17,105 nt of DNA, from contig JAZRSW010000041.1 in NCBI GenBank assembly GCA_045651745.1, positions 1 to 17,105 on the forward strand, in the 5' to 3' direction. Of the stretch, positions 1-8,020 are shown one piece after another. Below the pieces are notes generated by a model that ran no database searches, was not told where the DNA came from, and worked only from the letters and a program-made list of their open reading frames with translations. The position numbers and the translations under genes are program-made. How positions within the stretch are numbered: position 1 is the first letter of the stretch; each line of letters begins with the position of its first letter. The DNA comes from UMGS172 sp045651745. Lineage in GTDB: Bacteria > Bacillota > Clostridia > Oscillospirales > Acutalibacteraceae.

Positions 1-310
1 TCTCATTAATCTCTAAAAAAATTAACGGAACTACGGCCTAAAACTTGACTTAACTCAATTCAACACAGATGCAAAAACGCATTGATGTAATATTAAAATT
101 TTTTTAATAAAATGTCAATGGTTTTTATTAAAATACTATCAAAATTCCTCAAATTTCCTCAAAATCTTTAGTTAAACCTGTATTTTCATTGTAATTCACT
201 GTAAATTCTTTTATTTTTTCGTTTTTCCTCAGTAAAATTATACTTAGTATAGAACATATTGACTTAATGATGTTTTTAATCAATTTTGGCGTTAAATAAC
301 TTTAAAAGTA
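1..310. other. AT-rich non-coding leader region
   Basis: No convincing gene or RNA gene is visible on either strand in this stretch. It is very rich in A and T, with several poly-T and poly-A runs. A nine-base sequence, TTCCTCAAA, occurs twice in direct orientation (145-153 and 155-163), and a related TTTCCTCAG lies near 224-232. I see no clear terminator hairpin for a gene ending to the left of the window. The region probably separates the ruv operon from whatever lies upstream. Confidence 0.5.
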
Positions 311-339
311 TTGATATTTATATAATAATATGCTATAAT
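311..339 (+). promoter_or_regulatory. Sigma-A-type promoter P1 for the ruvC operon
   Basis: A -35 box TTGATA (311-316) is separated by exactly 17 bases from a perfect -10 box TATAAT (334-339), which is preceded by TGC and so also has an extended -10 element. It lies about 50 bases upstream of the ruvC start. It is the best promoter upstream of the long plus-strand operon. The call rests on consensus match only. Confidence 0.75.
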
Positions 340-356
340 TCTAGGATGAATTATTG

Positions 357-365
357 TGGTATAAT
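357..365 (+). promoter_or_regulatory. Possible second extended -10 promoter P2 for ruvC
   Basis: TGG followed by TATAAT (360-365) forms an extended -10 element, but no good -35 box is found 16-18 bases upstream. A transcript from here would start near 372, just ahead of the Shine-Dalgarno site at 376-383. It could be an alternative start or chance in AT-rich DNA. Confidence 0.35.
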
Positions 366-391
366 GTTGTTTTTTAAAGGGAGTGAAATTT

Positions 392-895
392 GTGTATATT
401 TTAGGGATTGACCCGGGTTATGCAATTGTCGGTTACGGCGTTGTGAAATATGAGGGTAACAAGTTTACAACCGTTACTTACGGTGCTATTACAACACCTG
501 CCGGTATGCCTTTTGTAAAACGCTTGGATATAATTTTTAACGAAATGACACGAATTTTCAACACCTATAAAATTGACGCTATGTCGATTGAAAAACTTTT
601 CTTTAACACCAACACCACAACTGCTATTGATGTTGCTCAAGCGAGAGGTGTTATAGTGCTTTCGGCAGAGCGAAGTAATGTTCCGGTTTTTGAATATACA
701 CCTTTGCAGGTTAAATCTGCGGTTACCGGTTATGGCAAAGCCGAGAAAAAGCAGATTATGGAAATGACAAAAATGCTCTTGGGATTAAGAGCAGTGCCAA
801 AACCTGACGATACCGCCGATGCTTTGGCATTAGCGGTTTGCCACGGACATTCGGCAGGCTCACAATTAGGACGATTAAACTTGAATTTGAGGTAA
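392..895 (+). CDS. ruvC: Crossover junction endodeoxyribonuclease RuvC
   Basis: RuvC is the dimeric, Mg-dependent nuclease that cuts Holliday junctions after RuvAB branch migration, in the cytoplasm. The 167-residue product has the RNase H-like fold signature: GIDPG near the N-terminus with catalytic Asp7, Glu67 in SIEKLFF, and Asp140 and Asp143 in KPDDTADALA, matching the four acidic residues of the family. Length is normal for RuvC. I chose the GTG at 392: the strong AAAGGGAG site (376-383) ends eight bases before it, whereas the in-frame GTG at 383 overlaps that site and cannot be served by it. The stop lies 5 bases before ruvA, and the ruvA ribosome site overlaps the ruvC end, so the two are probably translationally coupled. 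RuvC together with RuvAB is typical of Clostridia and absent from most Bacilli. Confidence 0.96.
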   Translation: MYILGIDPGYAIVGYGVVKYEGNKFTTVTYGAITTPAGMPFVKRLDIIFNEMTRIFNTYKIDAMSIEKLFFNTNTTTAIDVAQARGVIVLSAERSNVPVFEYTPLQVKSAVTGYGKAEKKQIMEMTKMLLGLRAVPKPDDTADALALAVCHGHSAGSQLGRLNLNLR

Positions 896-900
896 GAAAT

Positions 901-1506
901 ATGATTTATTCACTAAACGGTATTTTGATTTATTCCGACCACCTCTGCGGTGTTATTGAGTGTGGTGGTGTCGGTTATAAGTTTTTGGCATCAACCAAGA
1001 CACTTTCATCTTTGCCGCAAAAGGGCAAACCTGCATTTGTATACACTTATATGAACGTTAAAGAAGATGCGGTTGACCTTTACGGTTTTTCTGATACAAA
1101 AGAGCTTGAGCTTTTTAAACTTATTACTTCTGTCAACGGTGTCGGTCCTAAAATCGGAATTGCAATTTTATCAGATTTCACTGCTGATAGTCTTTCCTTG
1201 GCTATTGCTTCGGGGGACGCTAAAACATTGACAAAGGCAAGTGGTGTTGGTTTAAAATTGGCTCAAAGAATTGTCCTAGAATTAAAGGACAAGCTTGCAA
1301 GCGGTATGTCCGCTGATGTTGGTACTACTTCGTCTGCACACACTGAAATATCAGACGGTTCTTCACCGAAGGACGCAATTGCTGCGTTGGTACAGTTTGG
1401 TTATAGTCATACAGAGGCAGCGGCTACCGTTGCTAAATGCGATTTGAGTAAACCTACCGAGGAAATTTTAAAGCAAGCATTACGTTTGCTCTCAACTAAA
1501 TTTTAA
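901..1506 (+). CDS. ruvA: Holliday junction branch migration protein RuvA
   Basis: RuvA is the tetrameric DNA-binding subunit that holds the four-way junction and recruits the RuvB motors. The 201-residue product shows the three-domain layout: an N-terminal OB-fold (about 1-62, beginning MIYSLNGILI), two helix-hairpin-helix motifs (VNGVGPKIG around 78-86 and ASGVGLKLA around 113-121), a polar linker near 135-155, and a small C-terminal RuvB-binding domain (about 156-201). The ATG at 901 is chosen because GAGGT at 889-893 lies five bases upstream and the N-terminus matches the family; an earlier in-frame start at 838 would add residues unlike RuvA and overlap ruvC. It sits between ruvC and ruvB, separated from ruvB by 11 bases, the classic order. 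Confidence 0.96.
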   Translation: MIYSLNGILIYSDHLCGVIECGGVGYKFLASTKTLSSLPQKGKPAFVYTYMNVKEDAVDLYGFSDTKELELFKLITSVNGVGPKIGIAILSDFTADSLSLAIASGDAKTLTKASGVGLKLAQRIVLELKDKLASGMSADVGTTSSAHTEISDGSSPKDAIAALVQFGYSHTEAAATVAKCDLSKPTEEILKQALRLLSTKF

Positions 1507-1517
1507 GAGGTGTAAAT

Positions 1518-2561
1518 ATGCCTGAATTTGATTACGAAAGCCGAATAGTAGCACCGGAGTACAGTCCGGTTGATAATGAGATTGATACTTCACTTCGTCC
1601 TAAAATGCTGACTGAATATGTCGGTCAGGATAAGGTTAAGGAAAATTTGAATATTGCCATAAAGGCGGCAAAACTTCGCGGTGAGTCGTTGGAGCATTGC
1701 TTATTATACGGACCTCCGGGACTTGGTAAAACCACATTGGCTAATATTATTGCTAACGAAATGGGTGTTAACATTCGTGTAACCTCAGGTCCTGCGATTG
1801 AAAAGCAGGGTGACCTTGCAGCACTGCTTACTAACCTTAACGAAGGTGACGTATTATTTATTGATGAAATTCACCGCTTATCCCGTAGTATTGAGGAAGT
1901 TTTGTATTCCGCTATGGAGGACTTTGCTCTCGATATCATTATCGGTAAAGGTCCGTCTGCACGTTCTATAAGACTTGATTTGCCGAAGTTCACGCTGATT
2001 GGTGCTACAACCCGTTCAGGTCAGTTGACCGCACCGTTAAGAGCAAGATTCGGACTTCATTTGCGACTTGATTTATACACACCAGAACAGTTAGCCGATA
2101 TTGTATCTCGTTCCGCAGGAATTTTAAATATTGGTATCGACAAGGACGGTGCTTTGGAAATTGCATCTCGTTCAAGAGGTACACCGCGTATTGCTAACCG
2201 TTTGTTAAAGCGTGTCCGTGATATTGCTCAGGTTGAATTTGACGGTTATATTACTGACGAAATTGCAGGTAATGCATTATCTCGGTTTGAAATTGACGAG
2301 TTGGGACTTGATGATTTTGACCGCCGATTACTTACAACTATTATCAAAACATATTCAGGCGGTCCGGTTGGTCTTGATACATTGGCCGCGGCGTTAGGTG
2401 ATGAAAGTATTACAATTGAAGAGGTTTATGAGCCATATTTAATGCAAATTGGCTTTTTGTCCCGTACAACACGCGGAAGATGTGTAACAAATTTAGCGTA
2501 TGAGCATTTAGGGTTACCGCACGGCAATGCTGAATGTTGCGACCAAATGAAGTTTGAATAA
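1518..2561 (+). CDS. ruvB: Holliday junction branch migration ATPase RuvB
   Basis: RuvB is the hexameric AAA+ motor that pumps DNA through the RuvA-bound junction. The 347-residue product contains Walker A GPPGLGKT (65-72), Walker B with DEIH (116-119), sensor 1 GATTR (162-166), and PLRARFG (173-179), where Arg175 is the likely arginine finger. The region after about 255 is the winged-helix DNA-binding domain (VGLDTLAAALGDE, then the conserved GFLSRTTRGR). The ATG at 1518 follows AAGAGGTG at good spacing. Length is normal. It is the third gene of the ruvCAB block and is followed after 9 bases by a methyltransferase gene with no terminator between. Confidence 0.97.
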   Translation: MPEFDYESRIVAPEYSPVDNEIDTSLRPKMLTEYVGQDKVKENLNIAIKAAKLRGESLEHCLLYGPPGLGKTTLANIIANEMGVNIRVTSGPAIEKQGDLAALLTNLNEGDVLFIDEIHRLSRSIEEVLYSAMEDFALDIIIGKGPSARSIRLDLPKFTLIGATTRSGQLTAPLRARFGLHLRLDLYTPEQLADIVSRSAGILNIGIDKDGALEIASRSRGTPRIANRLLKRVRDIAQVEFDGYITDEIAGNALSRFEIDELGLDDFDRRLLTTIIKTYSGGPVGLDTLAAALGDESITIEEVYEPYLMQIGFLSRTTRGRCVTNLAYEHLGLPHGNAECCDQMKFE

Positions 2562-2570
2562 TAAGGGATT

Positions 2571-3440
2571 ATGATGAGAGTAGTTACTGATTTTAGTGAT
2601 TTTGAATTAATTGATGCGTCTGACGGTGAACGTTTAGAGCGTTGGAAGGATATAATTTTAATCCGTCCCGACCCGCAGGTTATGTGGCATGGTGAGAGAA
2701 AGAATCCTTTATGGAGAAATGCTCACGCAAAATACCACCGTTCCAATAGTGGTGGCGGATATTGGGAAAACTTGAAGACCGTACCAAAGGTCTGGAGTGT
2801 TGATTTTCGTGATTTAACATTTCGTTTAAAACCTATGGATTTTAAGCACACAGGTCTTTTTCCCGAACAGGCAGTTAACTGGGACTTGATGAGTGACTGC
2901 ATAAAAAAGGCAGATAGACCGTTAAAAGTGCTTAATTTGTTTGCTTATACGGGCGGTGCCACCGTGGCTTGTCTTAAAGCAGGGGCTTCGGTTACTCATG
3001 TTGATGCATCAAAAGGTATGGTGCAGTGGGCAAAAGAAAACGCTGTTGCTTCAGGTGTCGGTGACCGACCTGTTAGATGGTTGGTTGACGACTGTTTGAA
3101 GTTTATTGCACGTGAAATTCGCAGAGGAAATAAGTATGACGGTATTGTTATGGACCCGCCGTCTTACGGCAGAGGTCCTAACGGTGAAGTATGGAAGATA
3201 GAACAGCAATTGCAGGAATTGTTATATTTATCTTCGCAAATTTTAAGCGATGATGCGGTATTTTTCTTGCTTAATTCATATTCTGGCGGAATTTCACCGA
3301 CAATTTTAAATTATATGGTTAAAAATATTGTTGTAGGCAAGCGTAAAGGTGAAGTTACAACCACTGAAATCGGTTTAAAAATTACCGAACGTGATATTGC
3401 TTTACCTTGCGGAAATACAACGGTTTGGACTGCTGAATAA
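2571..3440 (+). CDS. Class I SAM-dependent methyltransferase, RlmI/RlmK-like
   Basis: This is a Rossmann-fold methyltransferase of the COG1092 type, the group that includes 23S rRNA m5C/m7G methyltransferases RlmI and RlmK. In the 289-residue product, SAM-binding motif I is LNLFAYTGG (121-129), followed by the acidic residue in HVDASKGM (143-150) and motif IV DPPSYG (195-200), where family members have an N/D-PP-aromatic motif. RlmI and its close relatives carry an N-terminal PUA domain; this protein is short and I see none, so an RNA substrate is inferred rather than shown. Two adjacent ATG codons occur; the second (2574) is better spaced from AAGGGA (2563-2568), so the product may lack the first Met. 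It lies between ruvB and ecfA1, probably cotranscribed. The family is secure; the target is unknown. Confidence 0.85.
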   Translation: MMRVVTDFSDFELIDASDGERLERWKDIILIRPDPQVMWHGERKNPLWRNAHAKYHRSNSGGGYWENLKTVPKVWSVDFRDLTFRLKPMDFKHTGLFPEQAVNWDLMSDCIKKADRPLKVLNLFAYTGGATVACLKAGASVTHVDASKGMVQWAKENAVASGVGDRPVRWLVDDCLKFIAREIRRGNKYDGIVMDPPSYGRGPNGEVWKIEQQLQELLYLSSQILSDDAVFFLLNSYSGGISPTILNYMVKNIVVGKRKGEVTTTEIGLKITERDIALPCGNTTVWTAE

Positions 3441-3454
3441 GAGGGAATTTTAAT

Positions 3455-4300
3455 TTGGAAACTTTAATCAATGTTCAAAATATAACATTTGAATATGAAA
3501 ATGACGACCAATCGGTTGGAGTTTTGAAAGATTTTTCTGTTGAGTTTAAAAAAGGTCAATTTACTGCAGTTTTAGGGCATAACGGCTCAGGTAAATCGAC
3601 CTTGGCTAAACTTTTGAATGGACTTTTATTGCCACAAAAGGGTAAAGTTTTAATCAACGGTATGGATACTACTGATGAAGAAAAGGCAATTGAGGTAAAA
3701 CGTACTGTTGGTATGGTTTTTCAAAACCCCGATAACCAGTTGGTTGCGACGGTTGTTGATGAAGATGTCGCTTTCGGTCTTGAAAACCTTGGAATACCAC
3801 ATTCTGAGATGGTAAAACGTGTTGACGAGGCTTTAGATGCCGTTGGAATGAGTGATTTTAAGAAAAGTGCTCCACACAAACTCTCAGGCGGACAAAAACA
3901 AAGGGTTGCTATTGCCGGTATTATCGCAATGGAGCCAAAATGTATCGTTTTTGACGAGCCTACCGCAATGCTTGACCCAAGAGGTCGCAAAGAGGTTATG
4001 GATGTTATTCTAAAACTATGCAGAGAGAAGAATATCACCGTAATTTTGATAACTCATTATATGAATGAGGCGGCTTTAGCCGACCGTGCAATTGTTATGG
4101 ATAAAGGTGAAATCGTGCTTGACGGTGAACCGCGAGAGGTTTTCACACACGTTGATACTTTAAGAAATGCGGGACTTGATGTTCCGCAACCGACCGAACT
4201 GTCGGTCGAACTCAAAAAATGCGGCATTGACCTTGAAAACGTACTTTCGGTTGACGAGTGTGTAAAGGCAGTGACCAAGTATTTTTCGGAGGAAAAATAA
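3455..4300 (+). CDS. ecfA1: ECF transporter ATPase subunit EcfA1
   Basis: EcfA1 is one of the two cytosolic ATPases of the energy-coupling factor module, which with EcfT energises substrate-specific S components for uptake of vitamins and metal ions. The 281-residue product has Walker A GHNGSGKST (41-49), Q-loop Gln90 in MVFQNPDNQL, signature LSGGQ (143-147), Walker B IVFDE ending at Glu168, and H-loop His201. The pattern FQNPDNQLVA is typical of the A1 subunit. Translation probably starts at TTG 3455, seven bases after GAGGGAA (3441-3447); the next residues ETLINVQNITFEY match the family start. The stop codon TAA shares its last base with the ATG of ecfA2, indicating tight coupling. A C-terminal extension after about 230 is usual for EcfA. 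Confidence 0.93.
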   Translation: METLINVQNITFEYENDDQSVGVLKDFSVEFKKGQFTAVLGHNGSGKSTLAKLLNGLLLPQKGKVLINGMDTTDEEKAIEVKRTVGMVFQNPDNQLVATVVDEDVAFGLENLGIPHSEMVKRVDEALDAVGMSDFKKSAPHKLSGGQKQRVAIAGIIAMEPKCIVFDEPTAMLDPRGRKEVMDVILKLCREKNITVILITHYMNEAALADRAIVMDKGEIVLDGEPREVFTHVDTLRNAGLDVPQPTELSVELKKCGIDLENVLSVDECVKAVTKYFSEEK

Positions 4301-5160
4301 TGCCTATTATTGAAGCAAAAAATTTAGTTTTCACATACGGACAAGGCACTCCGTTTGTAACTCACGCCGTAAATGATGTGTCATTTTCGGTAAACCGCGG
4401 TGAAATTATCGGTTTAATCGGTCATACGGGTTCGGGAAAATCAACCATTGTTCAGCAATTGAACGGTTTAATTAAGCCTGAAAGCGGTGAGATTTTACTT
4501 GACGGCAAAAATATTCATACTGAATTTAAATCCTTACGTGAAGTAAGGTTTAGAGTTGGATTGGTATTCCAATATCCTGAATATCAGTTATTTGAGGAAA
4601 CTGCATTTAAGGATATTGCTTACGGCCCTACTAATATGGGTTTAAGCGAAGATGAAGTTGGCGAAAGAGTACGTTATGCCGCTTCATTGGTTGGTTTAAC
4701 CGACGAACTTTTGGAGAAATCACCGTTTGATTTGTCTGGCGGTGAAAAACGCAGAGTTGCTATTGCGGGAATTATTGCAATGCGACCTGATGTGCTTGTT
4801 TTGGATGAGCCTACTGCAGGATTAGACCCCAAAGGCAGAGATATGATTTTGTCCCGTATTAAAGAATATCGCGACCAAACCAATGCGGCGGTTATTATTG
4901 TTTCTCACAGTATGGAGGATATGGCTAAAACCGTTGATAAACTTCTTGTAATGAACAAAGGCAAAATCGAAATGTTTGATACTGTTTCGTCTGTTTTTGA
5001 AAATGCCGAGCGGCTATCTGAAATTGGTCTTGATATCCCCGAAGTTACAAAAATCGCGGTTGAATTAAATAAAAGAGGTTTTAATATCCCTAAAAACATC
5101 TTTACTGTCAGCAATTTGCGTGATGCTATTGTTTCATTAAAGGGAGGTAATAGATTATGA
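4300..5160 (+). CDS. ecfA2: ECF transporter ATPase subunit EcfA2
   Basis: This is the second ATPase of the ECF module and pairs with EcfA1 to form the heterodimer that drives EcfT. The 286-residue product has Walker A GHTGSGKST (41-49), Q-loop Gln91 in LVFQYPEYQLFE (the A2-type sequence), signature LSGGE (145-149), Walker B LVLDE (166-170) with catalytic Glu170, and H-loop His203. The ATG at 4300 is chosen because GGAGGA (4288-4293) lies six bases upstream; an in-frame start at 4258 lies inside ecfA1 and would add residues not found in the family. The start overlaps the ecfA1 stop by one base and the stop overlaps the ecfT start by four bases (ATGA), so the three subunits are likely made in matched amounts. 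Confidence 0.94.
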   Translation: MPIIEAKNLVFTYGQGTPFVTHAVNDVSFSVNRGEIIGLIGHTGSGKSTIVQQLNGLIKPESGEILLDGKNIHTEFKSLREVRFRVGLVFQYPEYQLFEETAFKDIAYGPTNMGLSEDEVGERVRYAASLVGLTDELLEKSPFDLSGGEKRRVAIAGIIAMRPDVLVLDEPTAGLDPKGRDMILSRIKEYRDQTNAAVIIVSHSMEDMAKTVDKLLVMNKGKIEMFDTVSSVFENAERLSEIGLDIPEVTKIAVELNKRGFNIPKNIFTVSNLRDAIVSLKGGNRL

Positions 5161-5996
5161 TGTCTGATATTACCTTCGGCCAGTTTATTGACACTAACTC
5201 CATACTGCATAAATTAGACCCGAGAACTAAACTTTTGAGCCTTATCGCATTTATAGTTTTCGTTTTTGTGGCAGGGAATTTTATCTCATTAGGTCTTTTG
5301 GCGGTTTTGTTGTTCGTTTGTATTTTCATTTCTAAAATTCCTCTGAAAATGTACCTTAAAAATCTAAAGGCAATTTTGCCGATAATCATAATTACTGCAT
5401 TGCTTAACGTTTTTTATACCGACGGCGGTGAAGTTTTAATTGATTGGTGGATTTTTACTGTTACCACCGGCGGTATATACCGAGCTATATTTATGGCGGT
5501 TAGAATTATTCTTTTAATTCTGTCAAGTGCAGTGTTAAGTTATTCAACGTCACCGACCTCGTTGACAGGTGCTATCGAAAGTCTTTTAAAACCGCTGAAA
5601 TTAATCGGTTTGGAAAACGCCGTGCATACAATGGCAATGACAATGACTATTGCATTAAGATTTATTCCGACATTGATTGAAGAAACTGAAAAGATTATGA
5701 ATGCTCAAAAGGCTAGGGGCGCTAACCTTGATAACGGTAATGTTTTAAAACGCGTTAAAGCGTTATTGCCTATATTAATTCCTTTGCTTATTTCCTCTGT
5801 GCGTCGCGCCTATGAGCTTGCCGAAGCTATGGAGTGCCGTTGTTATAACGGCGGTGAGGGACGTACTAAATACCGTTTAATGAAGTATAGCGGAGTTGAT
5901 ATTACTGCAGGCGTTATTCTTATAACTGTGTTTGCAGGTGTTATTTTAATCAACATTTTTTATGGCTTGATTTTAAGTTTTATTCCGTTTATTTAG
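5157..5996 (+). CDS. ecfT: ECF transporter transmembrane subunit EcfT
   Basis: EcfT is the membrane scaffold that couples ATP hydrolysis by EcfA1/A2 to the S component. The 279-residue product begins with the conserved amphipathic stretch HKLDPRTKLL (18-27). Hydrophobic segments run around 27-60, 70-87, 108-130, 155-172, 203-215 and 248-277. The two coupling-helix arginine motifs that contact the ATPases are present: ARG at 186-188 in AQKARGA, and the second at 227-229, which here reads CRC within AMECRCYNGGEGRT instead of the more usual ARG. AGGGAGGT (5141-5148) serves either of two overlapping ATG codons (5157 or 5160). No S-component gene is in the window, as expected of a shared (group II) module. 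truA follows 18 bases later. Confidence 0.93.
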   Translation: MMSDITFGQFIDTNSILHKLDPRTKLLSLIAFIVFVFVAGNFISLGLLAVLLFVCIFISKIPLKMYLKNLKAILPIIIITALLNVFYTDGGEVLIDWWIFTVTTGGIYRAIFMAVRIILLILSSAVLSYSTSPTSLTGAIESLLKPLKLIGLENAVHTMAMTMTIALRFIPTLIEETEKIMNAQKARGANLDNGNVLKRVKALLPILIPLLISSVRRAYELAEAMECRCYNGGEGRTKYRLMKYSGVDITAGVILITVFAGVILINIFYGLILSFIPFI

Positions 5997-6014
5997 GCTT
6001 AAGGAGTGTGCATT

Positions 6015-6764
6015 ATGCCAAGACACTTACTGACAATTAAATATGACGGCAGTAATTACTGTGGCTGGCAGGTGCAACCAAATGCAGTTTCAGTTCAAAG
6101 TACCGTACAAAAAGCTTTGATTGATTTAACGGGCGAGGAAAATTTATGTGTAACGGGTTGCAGTCGCACTGATTCGGGTGTTCATGCTAACATGTTTTGT
6201 TTGCATTTTGACAGTGAAACCACCATTTCTGATAACAAAATACCTTTTGCATTGAATATGCGGTTACCCGACGATATTGTAGCAACAAACTGTAAAACTG
6301 TTGCCGACGATTTCCACGCAAGGTACTCGAGTTTGGGTAAAACTTATATTTATAAAATTCATAACAGTGCATTTTTAGACCCGTTTAAGTATAAGTATTA
6401 CCTTAATGTTAACAGGCATATTGATGAAAATTTATTAGATAAAGCCGCAAAATGCTTTGTCGGTACATACGATTTTAAAGGTTTTTGTTCGGTAGGTTCA
6501 TCGGTTATTGACACTGTTAGAACAGTCAGCGATTGTTCTGTTAAACGAATAGGTGATGATGTAATTATAAGCATTACTGCAAACGGGTTTCTTTACAATA
6601 TGGTGAGAATTATCGTGGGTACGCTTTTAGAGGTCAATGAAGGCAAAATCACTGTTGATGATTTGCCTAATGTTATCGCCTCGGGTGACCGCGAAAAAGC
6701 AGGACCTACCGCAAAACCTCACGGATTATATTTAGACAAAGTACATTACGCTGAAAAGGATTAA
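6015..6764 (+). CDS. truA: tRNA pseudouridine synthase TruA
   Basis: TruA converts uridines 38-40 in the anticodon stem-loop of many tRNAs to pseudouridine. The 249-residue product has the N-terminal motif IKYDGSNYCGWQVQP (8-22), the catalytic Asp53 within GCSRTDSGVHA (48-58), the FHARYSSLGKTYIYKI strand in the middle, and the C-terminal GFLYNMVRIIVGTLLEV segment, all hallmarks of TruA. The ATG at 6015 is chosen because AAGGAG (6001-6006) ends eight bases upstream; an in-frame GTG at 6006 overlaps that site. The truA gene often follows ecfA1-ecfA2-ecfT in Firmicutes, so this order is conserved. Only two bases separate its stop from the next gene, whose ribosome site lies within the end of truA. 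Confidence 0.95.
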   Translation: MPRHLLTIKYDGSNYCGWQVQPNAVSVQSTVQKALIDLTGEENLCVTGCSRTDSGVHANMFCLHFDSETTISDNKIPFALNMRLPDDIVATNCKTVADDFHARYSSLGKTYIYKIHNSAFLDPFKYKYYLNVNRHIDENLLDKAAKCFVGTYDFKGFCSVGSSVIDTVRTVSDCSVKRIGDDVIISITANGFLYNMVRIIVGTLLEVNEGKITVDDLPNVIASGDREKAGPTAKPHGLYLDKVHYAEKD

Positions 6765-6766
6765 AG

Positions 6767-8008
6767 ATGGCTACTGATAGAAAGAAAAGAAGAATTAAGA
6801 TATTAGGTTTTAAGAAAAAGCCTAAATTAAAAACGGGAAAAGTTAATAGTAAGCGTGAAAATTCAACCAATGAGCAACAATCCGGTTTAGAGGTTGTAAA
6901 GGGAAGTCGAAAAAGACGTAGAAAGGTAAGACTTGTTGCATTATCTGTTGCTTTTGCAGTGATTTTGACTATTTTTATAATCAATTTACTTACTCCAACC
7001 GGCTTGATTGAGTATTTTCAAAATAGTTACGCTGCATCGGGCAAGGGGGATTTCCCCGTAAGCGTTTATTCCTCAAATTCCGAATATTTTGGCTGTCATA
7101 ACGATATAATTACACTGACTAATGATACATTTTTTGAGGTCTATAATGTTGACGGCAAATTAATTCAAGCGGTGTCGCACGGTATGTCCAACCCTCAATT
7201 AGAGGTATCAGAGGCAAGGTTTTTATTATATGACCGCGAACGTTACAGTATTTCAATTTTTAATTACGCCAATGAATTGTATACCAAAGAGTTTGAAAAT
7301 ACTATTATATCCGCTGATATAGGTCGTAATGGTAGTTATGCAGTTGTTACAACGTCCGAAGTGTATAAAAACGCTGTTTTCGTATATGACAAGGATAACG
7401 AATTAAAATTCACCTGGAATTCGGCAAATTATTATATTACCGATGTTGCAGTATCTGATAACGGTAAAAAAATAGCACTTTGCTTGCTTAATTCAAATGC
7501 GGGAAGTTTCGAATCGTTTGTTTACATACTTGATTTTAAGAGCGCAACACCTTTAGAAAAATACACTTTCAATGATATTGTTTCGTCGATTTCAAACTAT
7601 GGTGAATATATCTTTGCTAACGGTTTTGACCGCGCTTACTCAATAAAATGGAACGGCGGACAAAGTGATTTGAGCGTGAATGGCACAATCAGATGTTACG
7701 ATTTCGATTTTAGCGGTAATTCTTGTATGGTTTTCGGGCGCGGAGATAATGAGCAAATTAATACAGTTGTCGTTTTAAATGAAGAAGGCAATTTGCTTTC
7801 TACATTTGTTTTTAATTCAGCCGTTACCGACGTTGCTATAACTAATGAATTTGTAGCCGTATTATCGCCAACAGAATGTTATATTTATGATTTAAACGGC
7901 AATTTGAAAAACAGTTTAACCTGCGAGTATAAAGGCATGTTCGTTGGATTATCAAGTGACGGCAAAGCTCTTGTTTTAGATAATTCAAAACTCATTAAAG
8001 TTGATTAA
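6767..8008 (+). CDS. DUF5711-like membrane-anchored protein of unknown function
   Basis: I recognise this 413-residue product as resembling the DUF5711 family seen in Clostridia; its function is unknown. The first 55 residues are strongly basic (many Lys and Arg, ending in SRKRRRKVR at 47-55) and should be cytosolic. One membrane segment follows at about 56-76, then a predicted extracytoplasmic domain. That domain is rich in beta-strand-like segments with recurring phrases such as NGSYAVVTTS, DNGKKIALCL and YIYDLNG, which suggest a beta-propeller-like fold, probably WD40 or PQQ-like. No catalytic motif is visible. AAAAGGAT (6754-6761) inside truA provides the ribosome site, and a CvpA gene follows after 12 bases. 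A sensory, scaffolding or envelope-binding role is plausible but unproven. Confidence 0.75.
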   Translation: MATDRKKRRIKILGFKKKPKLKTGKVNSKRENSTNEQQSGLEVVKGSRKRRRKVRLVALSVAFAVILTIFIINLLTPTGLIEYFQNSYAASGKGDFPVSVYSSNSEYFGCHNDIITLTNDTFFEVYNVDGKLIQAVSHGMSNPQLEVSEARFLLYDRERYSISIFNYANELYTKEFENTIISADIGRNGSYAVVTTSEVYKNAVFVYDKDNELKFTWNSANYYITDVAVSDNGKKIALCLLNSNAGSFESFVYILDFKSATPLEKYTFNDIVSSISNYGEYIFANGFDRAYSIKWNGGQSDLSVNGTIRCYDFDFSGNSCMVFGRGDNEQINTVVVLNEEGNLLSTFVFNSAVTDVAITNEFVAVLSPTECYIYDLNGNLKNSLTCEYKGMFVGLSSDGKALVLDNSKLIKVD

Positions 8009-8020
8009 AGGGGAGTATTT

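Noticed and set aside
1..391. Possible riboswitch or small RNA in the ruvC leader
   Set aside because: The leader after promoter P1 is only about 45 bases and I see no conserved riboswitch core or strong hairpin; the upstream part is AT-rich without stable pairing.
3721..4038. Minus-strand open frame of 105 codons inside ecfA1
   Set aside because: It is antisense to conserved ABC ATPase motifs, with low-complexity Ser-rich translation and no ribosome site of its own.
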